A DNA stretch of 64,000 nt from Clostridium polyendosporum (GCF_018332455.1 NZ_BOPZ01000006.1:92050-156049); one strand, 5' to 3'; positions 42,295 through 52,354 are shown, counted from the stretch's first letter. The notes: a model not told the origin generated them from the sequence alone. A program made the numbers and translations.

Positions 42295-45200
42295 TTGAAT
42301 AAAAAACTAGCCACTTTAAAGAAAAAGTTATCTCTACTAAAAATATCTAGATTTATAGTTCAGCTTATATCCTTATACTTTTTTTCAGGGCTATTTACTT
42401 TAGCTTTTACTGGCTTTAGGAGTATATATTTAGGACTAGCTAGAGAGAATTTTAGTATTGCCAATTCCTTTACTTTCTTAATAGCTTTTGCAGCTGTAGT
42501 AATTTTATCTCTTTTAATAGGCAGGTTCTTCTGCGGTTGGTTATGTGCTTTTGGGACTTTTAATGATCTTGTATATTTAGTTTCCAGAAAAGTATTTAAG
42601 AAAAAGATAAGAATATCACCAGCAGTAGATGAAAAATTAAAGTACATAAAATATATAGTTTTATTTGGCATTATAATTTTTATGTGGTCAATGAACTTAT
42701 CGCCAGAGAGAAGTATAGATCCATGGGATGCTTTTGCTCAATTACCTCAGTTTAAAACCATGGTTCCTGAAATACCTATAGCTTTTATAGTTTTAGCCTT
42801 AATAACTATAGGGGCAATATTTATAGAAAGATTCTTCTGCAGATATTTGTGTCCACTGGGAGCTATACAGGCTATACTTTCAAAATTCAAGATTATCAGT
42901 ATATATAAACCGAGTGAGCATTGTGGAAAGTGCCAAATGTGTACGAGAAATTGCCCTATGGGAATAAATTTATCAAAGGTTGAGGTTGTAGAGAGTGGAG
43001 AATGTATAGCATGTTTTAAATGCGTAGACACATGCCATAGAAGCAACCCTAGTGTGGTAGTGTTTAAAAAACTAAATCTAAAATGGTATTATTCTTCAGC
43101 AATAGCGATTATAATATTCAGCTTTGTGCTTTGGGGAAGTAAATTTGTAAAACCGGAATCAAAAATAGGCTCTAAGATTAGTTCAGCTCAGATATCAAAG
43201 GTTGATGAAACTATTTTCAATGATGGTGTATACACTGGGGTAGGTACTGGCTTTAGACCTAATCTAAAGGTTGAGATTAAAATATCTAAAGGAAGAATTT
43301 CAGATATACAAATAGTTTCTCATGAAGAAACTAAGGGATATTATGAACAAGCTTTTGATGTAGTACCAAAGGAAATAATAGCAGCACAATCTACTGATGT
43401 AGATACAGTATCAGGGGCAACCAAGTCCAGTAATGGAATAAAAGCAGCGGTTCAAGATGCCCTTAATAAGGCAAGAAAAGATAAGAGTAAAAATCAGGTT
43501 GTAGATAATAATCAAAGTCAAGAAAATAGTGGTGCAGCTCAAGCAGAAAGTACAAGCGTTGATGTTTCAATGGATAAGAATGCAAAGTTCAAAGACGGTA
43601 CATATACTGGAGTTGGAACTGGATATCAGCCTGGACTTAAAGTATCTGTAACTATAAAAGATGGTAAGATTGCAGATATACAAATATTATCAAATAATGA
43701 AACACCAGGTTTCCGTGAAAAAGCATTTTCTATAGTACCAAAGGAAATAATAGCAGCACAATCTACTAGTGTAGATGCAGTATCAGGAGCAACCTTCTCA
43801 AGTAGAGGTATAATGGCAGCAGTTAAAAATGCACTTCAAAAAGCATTAATTAGTGGTGAGTTGCCAGTAGACCAAACGACTCCAGCAGCAAGTACAGCTG
43901 CTAATAATAGTTCAGTTGATGTTTCAAATGTAGTAGCTAATTTACCTGTATACAATGGTAAAGGATTATACAAAGACGGAGTATACACAGGAACTGGTAG
44001 AGGATTCCAACCAAATCTTAAGGTTTCTGTTACAGTAAAAGATGGAAAAATAACAGAAATAAAAATATTATCACATAATGAAACTCCAGGTTTCTATGAA
44101 AAAGCATTTTCTATAGTACCAAAGGAGATAGTAAGTAAACAAGCTACTGATGTAGATACAGTATCAGGAGCAACTAGATCAAGTAATGGAATAATAGCTG
44201 CTGTTAGTGATGCATTAAAGAATGCAAGAGTAGATGGTACAACAATTGTTAATAATAATGCAAATAATAACGCAAATAATGGTACAAGTAATAATTCAAG
44301 CAATAACTCTAATAATGGAACAAATAGTAATGGGGTAAGCAGTACAACACCTGCTGATACTAATAAGAGATTATATAAAAATGGAGTTTACACAGGAATG
44401 GGAACAGGATTCCAGCCTGGTCTTGCAGTATCTGTAACAGTTACAGATAACAAAATTTCTGACATAAAAATATTATCTCATAATGAAACATCAGGTTTCT
44501 ATGAAGAGCCATTTGATAAAGTACCAAAGGAAATAATAGCAGCTCAATCTACAAGTGTGGATACAGTGTCAGGTGCTACGAGATCCAGCAATGGAATAAT
44601 AGCAGCAGTTAATGATGCATTAAAGAATGCAAAAATTGATGATGTTTCAGGTGGGAATACTACTCCAACTAATACATCAAATAATAATAATCCTACGGAA
44701 TCTGGGGATAACAAACCAGTTGCTACAGCAGCTCGTCTATACAAAGATGGAAGATATACAGGAATAGGAACAGGACTTAAAAATAATCTTACTGTAGATG
44801 TAACATTAAAGGACAACAAGATTACTAATATAAATCTTATAACCTATAAAGAAGGTGTAGAGTATATGAAAAAAGCCATGACTCCAATGAGCGACAAAAT
44901 AATAGCTGCTCAATCTACTGAAGTGGACGTGGTGTCTGGTGCAACAGAAACAAGTAACGGAATTAAAGATGCCGTGAATAAGGCACTTGAAAAAGCAATT
45001 TATAAGGATGGTACTTATTCTGGATTTGGACGTGGGTATAACAGAAATCAGCTTATAAATGTGAATGTAACAGTAAAAGATGGAAAAATAAGTAGCGTAG
45101 ATTTAACATCACAAAGCGAAACAGCATCCTACTTTGAAAAGGCATGGCCAATAGTACCAGATGCTATAGTAAAAGCACAATCTACTTCAGTTGACACAGT

Positions 45201-45906
45201 ATCAGGAGCAACAAAATCAAGTAAGGGTATAATATCAGCAGTGAAAGCAGCTCTTTCAGCAGGTACATCTGTGGGAGAAACAAGTACTTATCCAAGTCAA
45301 GAAGATGTAGTGGCACCATTTAGAGATGGAGTATACACTGGTAAAGGAAAAGGATATAAACCAGATCTTACAGTTATGGTAACTATAAAGGATAACAAAA
45401 TAATAAAGATCGATTTAGGACCTAACGATGAAACACCAGGATACTTTAAGAATGTATGGCCGCTTTTACCAAATCAGATGATTGCGAAACAATCCGCAGA
45501 TGTGGATGCAGTATCAGGAGCAACAAGGTCAACTAATGGTGTAATCAATGCAGTTAAGGATGCGCTAAGACAATCGAAATTAGCACTTACAGCAGAACCA
45601 GTAGCACCATATAAGGACGGAACATATTCAGGTGCTGCAAAGGGATATAAGGATGGACTTAATGTAAATGTTACAGTAAAGGATAATAAAATAGAAAAGA
45701 TTGACTTAGGTGATAATAATGAAACACCATCCTATTTTAAAAAGGCGTGGCCAATAGTTCCAGAAGCAATAATCAAAGATCAAAAATTAAATGTAGACAC
45801 AGTATCAGGAGCAACAAGATCCAGCAATGGAATAATGGCAGCAGTTAAGGATGCTCTTAGAAAATCACATGATGCAACTTTAAACCTAGGTGATACCAAT
45901 CTGTAG
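42295..45906 (+). CDS. Membrane Fe-S protein with eight tandem FMN-binding domains
   Basis: Predicted electron conduit of 1203 residues. The N-terminal ~200 residues hold four membrane helices with FFCGWLCAFG and FFCRYLCPLGA, as in NapH/NosR-type proteins. Two [4Fe-4S] motifs follow at about 209-248 (CGKCQMCTRNCP, CIACFKCVDTC), and a fifth helix at about 265-283. Eight FMN_bind domains start near 307, 432, 559, 693, 815, 902, 1009 and 1106. Each begins DGxYTG/DGxYSG and ends in SGAT, the site where ApbE attaches FMN to Thr (first at 373-376, last at 1171-1174). Asn/Ser-rich linkers separate domains 3-5. The start is TTG behind AGGAGG. Fur box upstream; ApbE gene divergent. Confidence 0.93.
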   Translation: MNKKLATLKKKLSLLKISRFIVQLISLYFFSGLFTLAFTGFRSIYLGLARENFSIANSFTFLIAFAAVVILSLLIGRFFCGWLCAFGTFNDLVYLVSRKVFKKKIRISPAVDEKLKYIKYIVLFGIIIFMWSMNLSPERSIDPWDAFAQLPQFKTMVPEIPIAFIVLALITIGAIFIERFFCRYLCPLGAIQAILSKFKIISIYKPSEHCGKCQMCTRNCPMGINLSKVEVVESGECIACFKCVDTCHRSNPSVVVFKKLNLKWYYSSAIAIIIFSFVLWGSKFVKPESKIGSKISSAQISKVDETIFNDGVYTGVGTGFRPNLKVEIKISKGRISDIQIVSHEETKGYYEQAFDVVPKEIIAAQSTDVDTVSGATKSSNGIKAAVQDALNKARKDKSKNQVVDNNQSQENSGAAQAESTSVDVSMDKNAKFKDGTYTGVGTGYQPGLKVSVTIKDGKIADIQILSNNETPGFREKAFSIVPKEIIAAQSTSVDAVSGATFSSRGIMAAVKNALQKALISGELPVDQTTPAASTAANNSSVDVSNVVANLPVYNGKGLYKDGVYTGTGRGFQPNLKVSVTVKDGKITEIKILSHNETPGFYEKAFSIVPKEIVSKQATDVDTVSGATRSSNGIIAAVSDALKNARVDGTTIVNNNANNNANNGTSNNSSNNSNNGTNSNGVSSTTPADTNKRLYKNGVYTGMGTGFQPGLAVSVTVTDNKISDIKILSHNETSGFYEEPFDKVPKEIIAAQSTSVDTVSGATRSSNGIIAAVNDALKNAKIDDVSGGNTTPTNTSNNNNPTESGDNKPVATAARLYKDGRYTGIGTGLKNNLTVDVTLKDNKITNINLITYKEGVEYMKKAMTPMSDKIIAAQSTEVDVVSGATETSNGIKDAVNKALEKAIYKDGTYSGFGRGYNRNQLINVNVTVKDGKISSVDLTSQSETASYFEKAWPIVPDAIVKAQSTSVDTVSGATKSSKGIISAVKAALSAGTSVGETSTYPSQEDVVAPFRDGVYTGKGKGYKPDLTVMVTIKDNKIIKIDLGPNDETPGYFKNVWPLLPNQMIAKQSADVDAVSGATRSTNGVINAVKDALRQSKLALTAEPVAPYKDGTYSGAAKGYKDGLNVNVTVKDNKIEKIDLGDNNETPSYFKKAWPIVPEAIIKDQKLNVDTVSGATRSSNGIMAAVKDALRKSHDATLNLGDTNL

Positions 45907-45965
45907 CAGCAGATGCAGTTTCAGGAGAAGAGTATAATGACATGGGTTAAGAATGCAAAGGGCTA
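45905..45965 (+). pseudogene. Decayed tail of a ninth FMN-binding domain
   Basis: Just past the stop, a shifted frame reads VAADAVSGEEYNDMG and another gives MTWVKNAKG. Together these resemble the DAVSGAT...MAAVKNAL end of the domains upstream. A lost ninth repeat, cut by the present stop, is the likely explanation. Confidence 0.45.
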
Positions 45966-46109
45966 GTAATTAGAAGTGATTATTTAGTAGAGTGATGTCG
46001 TTAACTACGTCAAAGATAGTGATTTATAGCAAATAGCTATCAGGTAAACAGGGGCTTAAAATCATAATGAGTTTTACTATCGCTGTACATAGTAAATAAT
46101 ACTAAAATT

Positions 46110-46160
46110 AGCACTATCAAATTTATTGGATTTCAATAAGTTTTGATAGTGCTTTTTTTG
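46110..46160 (+). terminator. Intrinsic terminator
   Basis: AGCACTATCAAA and TTTGATAGTGCT (12 bp) flank a 20-base loop, followed by TTTTTTT. It probably ends the multi-FMN gene's transcript. Confidence 0.75.
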
Positions 46161-46164
46161 TTTT

Positions 46165-46317
46165 ACACACCTTATTTTCATACAATCGTACCTATATATT
46201 ACATAATATATATTATTATAACCAATACAAATGAGGTGAGCTTTTATGAGAAAATTAGCATTGTTAGCTTGTTTTAGCTTTATAGCAATTGGTTTTAAAA
46301 AAGAAAAAACCTCATAA
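46165..46317 (+). pseudogene. Copied promoter and start of a 2-hydroxyacid dehydrogenase gene
   Basis: ACATAATATATATTATTATA, CAATACAAATGAGGTGAG and the start MRKLAL match the region before 51222. Here the frame departs after six to seven codons (MRKLALLACFSFIAIG) and stops after 23 codons. The rest of the gap to 46.69 kb holds only the dispersed repeat at 46438-46470. Confidence 0.6.
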
Positions 46318-46437
46318 AAAGCACGACTCCATCGGTTTATACTGATAAACTAGAGCCGGAGGTTATTGCATATCCTAGTTTTAGATTAAATCTGGAGGTA
46401 TAAAACTTCTATATTGAACTTTCTGCTTAATTGTAAT

Positions 46438-46470
46438 TTTTATCTTAAATAAGTTACTTGTAAATGAGTA
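46438..46470. repeat. Dispersed intergenic repeat, copy 2
   Basis: TTTTATCTTAAATAAGTT then ACTTGTAAATGAGTA, matching copies at 40107-40140 and 52786-52818. Confidence 0.65.
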
Positions 46471-46694
46471 TTGCTTTTAAAGTTTATAATTACTACTTAG
46501 TCTAGGAACACATAATCATTCTCATCTTTTATTTTCATGTCAGTAATAATCAATATATATAATCCTTTTAAAGTCTATGTGTAATGGTATTTATGCTTTT
46601 GTATTCTTTGAAAATTATATATTCAATAAATGTAAGAAACAATAATTATAATATTATAGGCTTGAAGGGATGTGTTTTAAGGTAGGTGAAGGGT

Positions 46695-47339
46695 ATGCTT
46701 ATTCGCCGTAAGATAAGTAAAGATGAAATAATAAATTTAACTAAAAAAGATGCATGGAATTTTGGGAATCAAGTATTATATGATATGTGTTCAAACAATC
46801 CTGAACATAAAGATAAAAAAATAATCATAGGCAAAGTATGGCTTATAGGTAGGGCCTATGCTGCAGCAATAGAAAGAAGAAAGAATGTTAGTGAAACTGG
46901 CGACGGAGATGATTTTTATTTTAAGGTAGTAGCACCAAAGATAAAAGAAATCGGTGGTGAGCTTGATAGACGTATTAAGGCATTAAACAAGTGTGGTGAA
47001 ATTACTGAGGATAATTTAATACAAATATTAGATACACATAAATTTTTAACGGATATCTATTATGAGATTACAAAATTAAATAAACGTTCACTAGCGTCTA
47101 AGTATTTACATTTCCATGCACCAAATAAGTTTTATATATATGATTCCAGGGCCGATGAATCAATTAGAAAATATATATCTTTGGATCGGTCAATGAAAGA
47201 AAAACTAAAACACATAGAAGCTGATGAGAACTATCTAGAGTTTGTAATTAGGATGTTTACATTTCAAAACTATATTAAAGAAAAGTATGATATATATCTT
47301 ACGCCAAGACAGATTGATGTATTTCTTTTGAAGTATTAA
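46695..47339 (+). CDS. Hypothetical protein, conserved-looking, unknown function
   Basis: About 214 residues, soluble and helical. Distinct patches look conserved: KVWLIGRAYAAAIERRKN near the middle of the first half, DTHKFLTDIYYEI, and KRSLASKYLHFHAPNKFYIYDSRA followed by DESIRKYI. The last suggests a folded domain that grips a nucleotide or nucleic acid, but I recognise no named family. ATG 46695 has AGGTG 6 nt upstream; a GTG three codons earlier is an alternative. No partner gene is nearby. Confidence 0.65.
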   Translation: MLIRRKISKDEIINLTKKDAWNFGNQVLYDMCSNNPEHKDKKIIIGKVWLIGRAYAAAIERRKNVSETGDGDDFYFKVVAPKIKEIGGELDRRIKALNKCGEITEDNLIQILDTHKFLTDIYYEITKLNKRSLASKYLHFHAPNKFYIYDSRADESIRKYISLDRSMKEKLKHIEADENYLEFVIRMFTFQNYIKEKYDIYLTPRQIDVFLLKY

Positions 47340-47556
47340 TTTAAGTTATATGACCTTTTCTAGCAATAGGAAAGGCTTTATTTATTATCCAGTCGCATAA
47401 GGCTACATAACCTTCGGCTATATTATTATATAGTTCGGTAAAGATTATATGTAAATCGAGTTCACCCTTAAAAGCCCTTGTACAGAAACCCAAAATAATA
47501 ATTTGATTTATGGAGAAAATAAGCATATATTTCTGTATTTGAGAGGAGAAGAAAAT

Positions 47557-50556
47557 ATGTCATCTGTGAAAGAAATATCAGCTCCAAGTATCTTTGGACC
47601 TGTTTACAGCGGAGGAGGAATCATAGGGTATGAAAGGTGTGCAGCCGGAAATAAAGTATCTGTGTTTGCCAATGGAAATGAGCTTATAGGTGAAGGTATA
47701 GTTTGGCCGCTGGGATGGGGGCCGGTCAAACTGATTCGTCCACTTAAAGAAGGTGATGTTGTTACGGCTATTCAATCCAAAGGGGATGAATCCAGTTACC
47801 CGACGTGGCCTGAACACGCAAAAACTGCGGTAAAAATACCTAAAGAAAAGCTTATAAACAATGAGACCCTCTTTCCTCCAAAAGTTGATCCCCCTTTATA
47901 CCATTGTCAAAAAGCAATTAAGGTAGTGGATACAATGGAAGGGGCTAAGATAAACTACGAAATTTCTGCAGGCATTCATGGCTCTGGAGAGGTTTGGACT
48001 CCTTATGGTAGTGGTTATATAGTCCGTGATGATGAACTTGTTGAAAACCAGGTAGTACATGCAAAGCAGCATATGGAATGGAAACGGGACAGTGAGTACT
48101 CAGCTGATGAGAAGGTCCAGTCTAAACCATCCACACTTCCCGTACCTGAAATAATAGGTAATCCCTGTATAGGAGCATCATTAGTTGCGGTTGGTAATCT
48201 AGTAAGAGGAGCATCGGTCACAATATCCTACATAGATTCGGATACAGGGGAGCAGACCGATATCGGAGGAGGGATTGCGATTGAAAATAAACAAGCTTTT
48301 AGCATTAGACCTATAGAAAGAAAAGGTAAACTTATTGCAAGCCAGGCTCTTTGCGAAATAAAAACCGTTTCCTCACCGACTGATACCAAGGATTTTATCG
48401 CCAAACCTGAGATTGAGCAGCCTATATGTCCCGATGCTGTAGAAATAACTGTTCATAATACTGAGTTAGGTGCCATAGTCCAATTAAAGGTAAATAATGA
48501 GGTACGCGGATATGCTACTGCTCCAGGTGAAACAACCACTATAAATCTTGGTGGTAACGAATCCTTGAAAGAAGGCGAAGAAGTATCTGTTTTACAATAT
48601 ATACTTGATGTAAGTAGTGGATGGACAGATGCTATTAAAGTTTCGGGGCCATCCAGTGATCCTATCGTTACTATAGAGAACGGAAACCCGTTTTTTAATC
48701 CCGCTGGTGATGAAAAACTCATTCCAGGGCCTGTTTTTCTGAGGGGTTCACATACTGCCGGGTCATTTGGTCCTGTATTCAAGACAACAATGTGCGGTAC
48801 GAAAAAGGCCATAGTACATATTATCGATCCTAACGGCGAAAAAATAGAAACCATAGAGTTATCAAAAGTGAAGGCTGGCCATTTTATAGGGGGATGGGAT
48901 TGGACCCATGCTTCCTGGAAGATCCCTTCGGATATTCCGGTTGGTGAATACAAGGCTCAATTTGAAGTTTACGATGCAAATCAGGTATATAAAAAGCAGC
49001 TTATTTTTTATGTCATATTCAACCCTTCTGAAGTAAACGCACATGAAGCCTTTTCAATAAGTGATAAAGGAAGAAAGGGCATTTACTTTGGTTCGGGTTT
49101 TGGTTGGGACAGAGCCAATGTTTTTGAGCTTCATCTATCCGACAAGAGAGTATTTTTACTTGCCTTGAAAGGGAAAAATTTTGATGGAATCCCGGATAAT
49201 ATAAAAAACAAGGTTGTTGATCCGGGCATTAACGGTGAGACGGATCCATATACTGCAGCCATCAAGCTTCTAAAAATGGAATCGGATTTATTCGATTATT
49301 CTGTGTCCGATACTTATCCTAAAAACGACGATGTAACTTATTTAATGGAAAATGCAGGTAAGGTTCAATGCTACCATGATTCAAATGTTTTGGTTGCTTT
49401 ACTGCGTTCGGTAGGGATACCTGCACGTCCAGTAACCGGGGATGCTGCATCAGAATATCAACACACCTGGGTATTTGATACCTGGGTAGAAGCAAGACTT
49501 AGGAGTATCAGTGGAGAAGATTGGTTTGTTTTATACCCTCATTTGCGCTCAGGCTACATAGGCCCCTTAACACGTACTGAAGCCGCTGAGAAGATAGGCG
49601 TAGTGAGCAGGAATGATAATGACATTATCATATCTGCAAATGGAAACTGGATCCCGGAAGAAGTCTCTGACTGGGGCTATGATGTGGAATTTAGTTATAA
49701 AAAGTGTGGAGAGAATGTTCCTGCACAACCGAATAAAGAGATGAATAAGCAGGCAAGCTGGATTGACCACTTATGTGAGGAATACTGGAAACCCGACACA
49801 CATTGGGATTGTCTATCAAGGCTTAGTTTTAGAGGTCATGGAGTATACCAAGAACCATTACCTGAACGTTCATCAATAGAATTATCCTTTTCGAATAAAA
49901 AATACGTTGTAGGAGAGGATATTTCTATTACTGCAGCGATAAATAATTTAACAGATGACAGGCTTACAGATGATATAAACTTAGAATTGGTTGTGCGACA
50001 TCTGTGGAATATGGCCGGTGAAGATATACTTTACAGATTTAATGAACGGCTTTCTATAGAACCTAATAAATCAGAAATAATTAAAACATCATTTCCACTG
50101 AAGCTTAATTTAAATGACACGGATATCTATTTTATACGTGCTTCCTACAGCAAAAATCAAGCCTTAAAGAAGTTATCTATTACTCCCAGATTTGACGCAA
50201 GAGCAGTATTTCCGAGTGGAGTAAAGGAAGGTGATGAATTTAAGATAGAATTAATCCTTACAAATACTACAAATTCAGTTTTAAATGATATTTATGTTAA
50301 GATTAACGCTCCTTTTGAAATAAAAGTTGGTGATCCTTTGGATTTGTATGTCAAAGAAATCAAACCAGATGAAACCAAGAAGTTTGTATGGAATTGTAAG
50401 GCTCTTTCATATACTGTTGTAGGTATTTTCAAGATTAATGTTTCAACCACCGATGGTGGCGAAACGATTATTACCAAAGGAATGTCCATTGAGCGACTTA
50501 CTGCTTATGAAAATAAATTACCTGTTGTATATATTCCTATAGGATCCAGGATCTGA
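47557..50556 (+). CDS. Large transglutaminase-like protein with Ig-like flanks
   Basis: About 999 residues without signal peptide. The N-terminal 450 residues form repeated beta modules (PCIGASLVAVGNLVRGASV, TELGAIVQLKVNNEVRGYA). Residues ~480-700 resemble the animal-type transglutaminase core: VQCYHDSNVLVALLRSVGIP with Cys605, then QHTWVFDTWVEARL with His636, then EDWFVLYPHLRSGYIGPL. In classical enzymes the last motif is WxVLDxT; here Tyr replaces the triad Asp. Two C-terminal Ig-like domains (ELSFSNKKYVVGED, FDARAVFPSGVKEGDEF) copy the animal layout. G/C content is above its neighbours, suggesting transfer. ATG 47557 follows GAGGAG. Confidence 0.8.
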   Translation: MSSVKEISAPSIFGPVYSGGGIIGYERCAAGNKVSVFANGNELIGEGIVWPLGWGPVKLIRPLKEGDVVTAIQSKGDESSYPTWPEHAKTAVKIPKEKLINNETLFPPKVDPPLYHCQKAIKVVDTMEGAKINYEISAGIHGSGEVWTPYGSGYIVRDDELVENQVVHAKQHMEWKRDSEYSADEKVQSKPSTLPVPEIIGNPCIGASLVAVGNLVRGASVTISYIDSDTGEQTDIGGGIAIENKQAFSIRPIERKGKLIASQALCEIKTVSSPTDTKDFIAKPEIEQPICPDAVEITVHNTELGAIVQLKVNNEVRGYATAPGETTTINLGGNESLKEGEEVSVLQYILDVSSGWTDAIKVSGPSSDPIVTIENGNPFFNPAGDEKLIPGPVFLRGSHTAGSFGPVFKTTMCGTKKAIVHIIDPNGEKIETIELSKVKAGHFIGGWDWTHASWKIPSDIPVGEYKAQFEVYDANQVYKKQLIFYVIFNPSEVNAHEAFSISDKGRKGIYFGSGFGWDRANVFELHLSDKRVFLLALKGKNFDGIPDNIKNKVVDPGINGETDPYTAAIKLLKMESDLFDYSVSDTYPKNDDVTYLMENAGKVQCYHDSNVLVALLRSVGIPARPVTGDAASEYQHTWVFDTWVEARLRSISGEDWFVLYPHLRSGYIGPLTRTEAAEKIGVVSRNDNDIIISANGNWIPEEVSDWGYDVEFSYKKCGENVPAQPNKEMNKQASWIDHLCEEYWKPDTHWDCLSRLSFRGHGVYQEPLPERSSIELSFSNKKYVVGEDISITAAINNLTDDRLTDDINLELVVRHLWNMAGEDILYRFNERLSIEPNKSEIIKTSFPLKLNLNDTDIYFIRASYSKNQALKKLSITPRFDARAVFPSGVKEGDEFKIELILTNTTNSVLNDIYVKINAPFEIKVGDPLDLYVKEIKPDETKKFVWNCKALSYTVVGIFKINVSTTDGGETIITKGMSIERLTAYENKLPVVYIPIGSRI

Positions 50557-51100
50557 TGAACTGGGTGGTTATGGGGGTGAATAGAATATGACGAGTTTAC
50601 GATTACTCCTTATATAGCAAGCAATAACTTCCAGTTATTGTTATAACCTTAGAGGTGATAACAGAAATTGGAAGTTTGTGTTTTCTAAATTTAGTAACTG
50701 AATTGAGGGAAGGAACCTTTAAGGGTTTCTTTTAGTTTTGGAAAGTTTTACTTTATAGGAGAACTTGATAGTAATACAGTTATAATAAAAAAGTTAAAGA
50801 ATTAGATGGAGAAAGCTTTAGAGAAAATTTTAATGTCAAGTACAAAAATAAGTTGGTTGATGAAACTAAAAGAAGAATAACATATTATAAATGTGATAAT
50901 TAGAAAAATAATTATGAATAATGAATCTTTGGTAAAAGCTACAAAAGATAGATGTTATGAATTAGTTAATAATTATATGAAGTAAATTTTCCTCATGCTC
51001 TTAAAAACATTTAGAAGGTAATTTTCATAAATTTAACAAATTAATTAAAAAATATTTACGGGGTAGAAAAATGAAGCGAATTCTATTAATCCCCGTTAGG
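50557..51100. other. Gene debris and intergenic sequence
   Basis: Contains hairpin copy 3 (50626-50676) and an open stretch near 50790-50880 reading VKELDGESFRENFNVKYKNK that has no start and belongs to no family I can name. The remainder has stops in all frames. Confidence 0.4.
50626..50676 (+). repeat. Three-copy intergenic hairpin element, copy 3
   Basis: AACTTCCA...TTGGAAGTT arms match copies at 22362 and 33659. It shares the preceding TATAGCAAGCAAT with copy 1 only. Confidence 0.6.
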
Positions 51101-51128
51101 GCGTGTGGTGATAGTCACGCTTTTTTGT
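51101..51128 (+). terminator. Short intrinsic terminator
   Basis: GCGTG and CACGC arms around a ten-base loop, followed by TTTTTT. Confidence 0.6.
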
Positions 51129-51221
51129 TTTATAAACTTTATTTTCATATAATCGTGACACTTAGAAGTATTTATTACATAATATATATTATTATAAGCA
51201 ATACAAATGAGGTGAGTTTTA

Positions 51222-51515
51222 GTGAGGAAATTAGCACTGTTTTCATATAATTATGGTGATGAAAAGATGAAACAACTTGAGGAATTAAGTTATGAGATAA
51301 TAATTAAAAAAGAGAGAGGGTTACGTTATACAGAAGAATTTGAGAATGTAGAAGTTCTGGTAACATATGACCCCTTTAATACATTAGATATTTCAAAAAT
51401 GAAAAACTTAAAATGGATTCAGTTATTAAGTATTGGGTTTGATCAAGTGCCTAAAGACATAGTAAAAAATAATAATATCAAGGTCACTAACAATAAAAAT
51501 GGTTATATATTACTT
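51222..51515 (+). pseudogene. N-terminal fragment of a D-2-hydroxyacid dehydrogenase
   Basis: From GTG 51222 (GAGGTGAG upstream) the frame reads RKLALFSYNYGDEKMKQLE, later VEVLVTYDPF, NLKWIQLLSIGFDQVPKDI and IKVTNNKNGY. This is the first ~97 residues of the SerA/D-isomer-specific dehydrogenase fold, just before the NAD-binding domain. It then passes into rocB-derived sequence and stops. Intact proteins have over 300 residues. Confidence 0.75.
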
Positions 51516-51524
51516 TGTTCATAA

Positions 51525-52269
51525 TATTTCTGTAAAAGAAGTTATAGAAATATTAAAACAAAAAGGGGAAGAAGCCTTTAATAATGCTATAAATTATTTA
51601 AATAGTGAATATGAAAAGTATTGTTATAAAGTGAAAAAATACTTTACAAAACTTCCATGGAAGTCTAAAGTAATAACTTTTGATCAGCTTTATAATGAAG
51701 TGAAGATAAAGCTTGGAGATAAATTAGATGAAGAAATAAATACTATAACTAAAGAGCTTAAAACAAAAGGAAGCGATGCTAGAGAAATATGCTTAAAAAT
51801 TGTTGAAAGAGTAAAGGAGCTTAGTGAGGATAAAGATCCTGTTATTATACTTTTCTTTTCTCCTCCATACTGCCCACACAACACTTTAAAGTCTAGCGAT
51901 AGCGAGGAAGATATGCTATTCAAGTCCCTTGAAGTTGTTTTGAAGGATTTTGCAGCATTAGAAAATATGAAAGACTTTAAGATACTAAGATTTTTCCAAA
52001 GTTTATCTGACAGCAGTTATCTGAAGGTAGATGACGACTATGAATCCATAGATATGCTAATTAACAACTTTCCTAACTGGGAAAAGATATATAACATCCC
52101 TATAAAAGAAATTAAGAATCTAAATATACCCGCTGTGAATTTCGGAACCTATGGGAAAGATGCTCACAAATGGACAGAACGTGTATACAAGCCATATACC
52201 TTTGAAACACTACCAAGACTTATTGTATATGCTATAAAGAGATTTCTAGGCAATTCCTTAGAGGAGTGA
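51525..52269 (+). pseudogene. rocB: C-terminal half of RocB (arginine utilisation, M20 peptidase-like)
   Basis: About 248 codons match the second half of RocB: VIILFFSPPYCPHNT, LSDSSYLKVDDDYESIDML, NFPNWEKIYNIPIKEI, and LNIPAVNFGTYGKDAHKWTERVYKP, the family's terminal signature. The first half with the M20 metal ligands is gone. An ORF opens at ATG 51499 inside the dehydrogenase fragment, so a chimeric 256-residue product could be made, but it cannot be a working hydrolase. Confidence 0.8.
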
Positions 52270-52354
52270 AGGTTATCGGTAATCTGCATGAAAGATGAAG
52301 TGAGGTTATGCCACCTGCTGCAAATAAAGTGACATAACTAAAATTGCAGATTAT

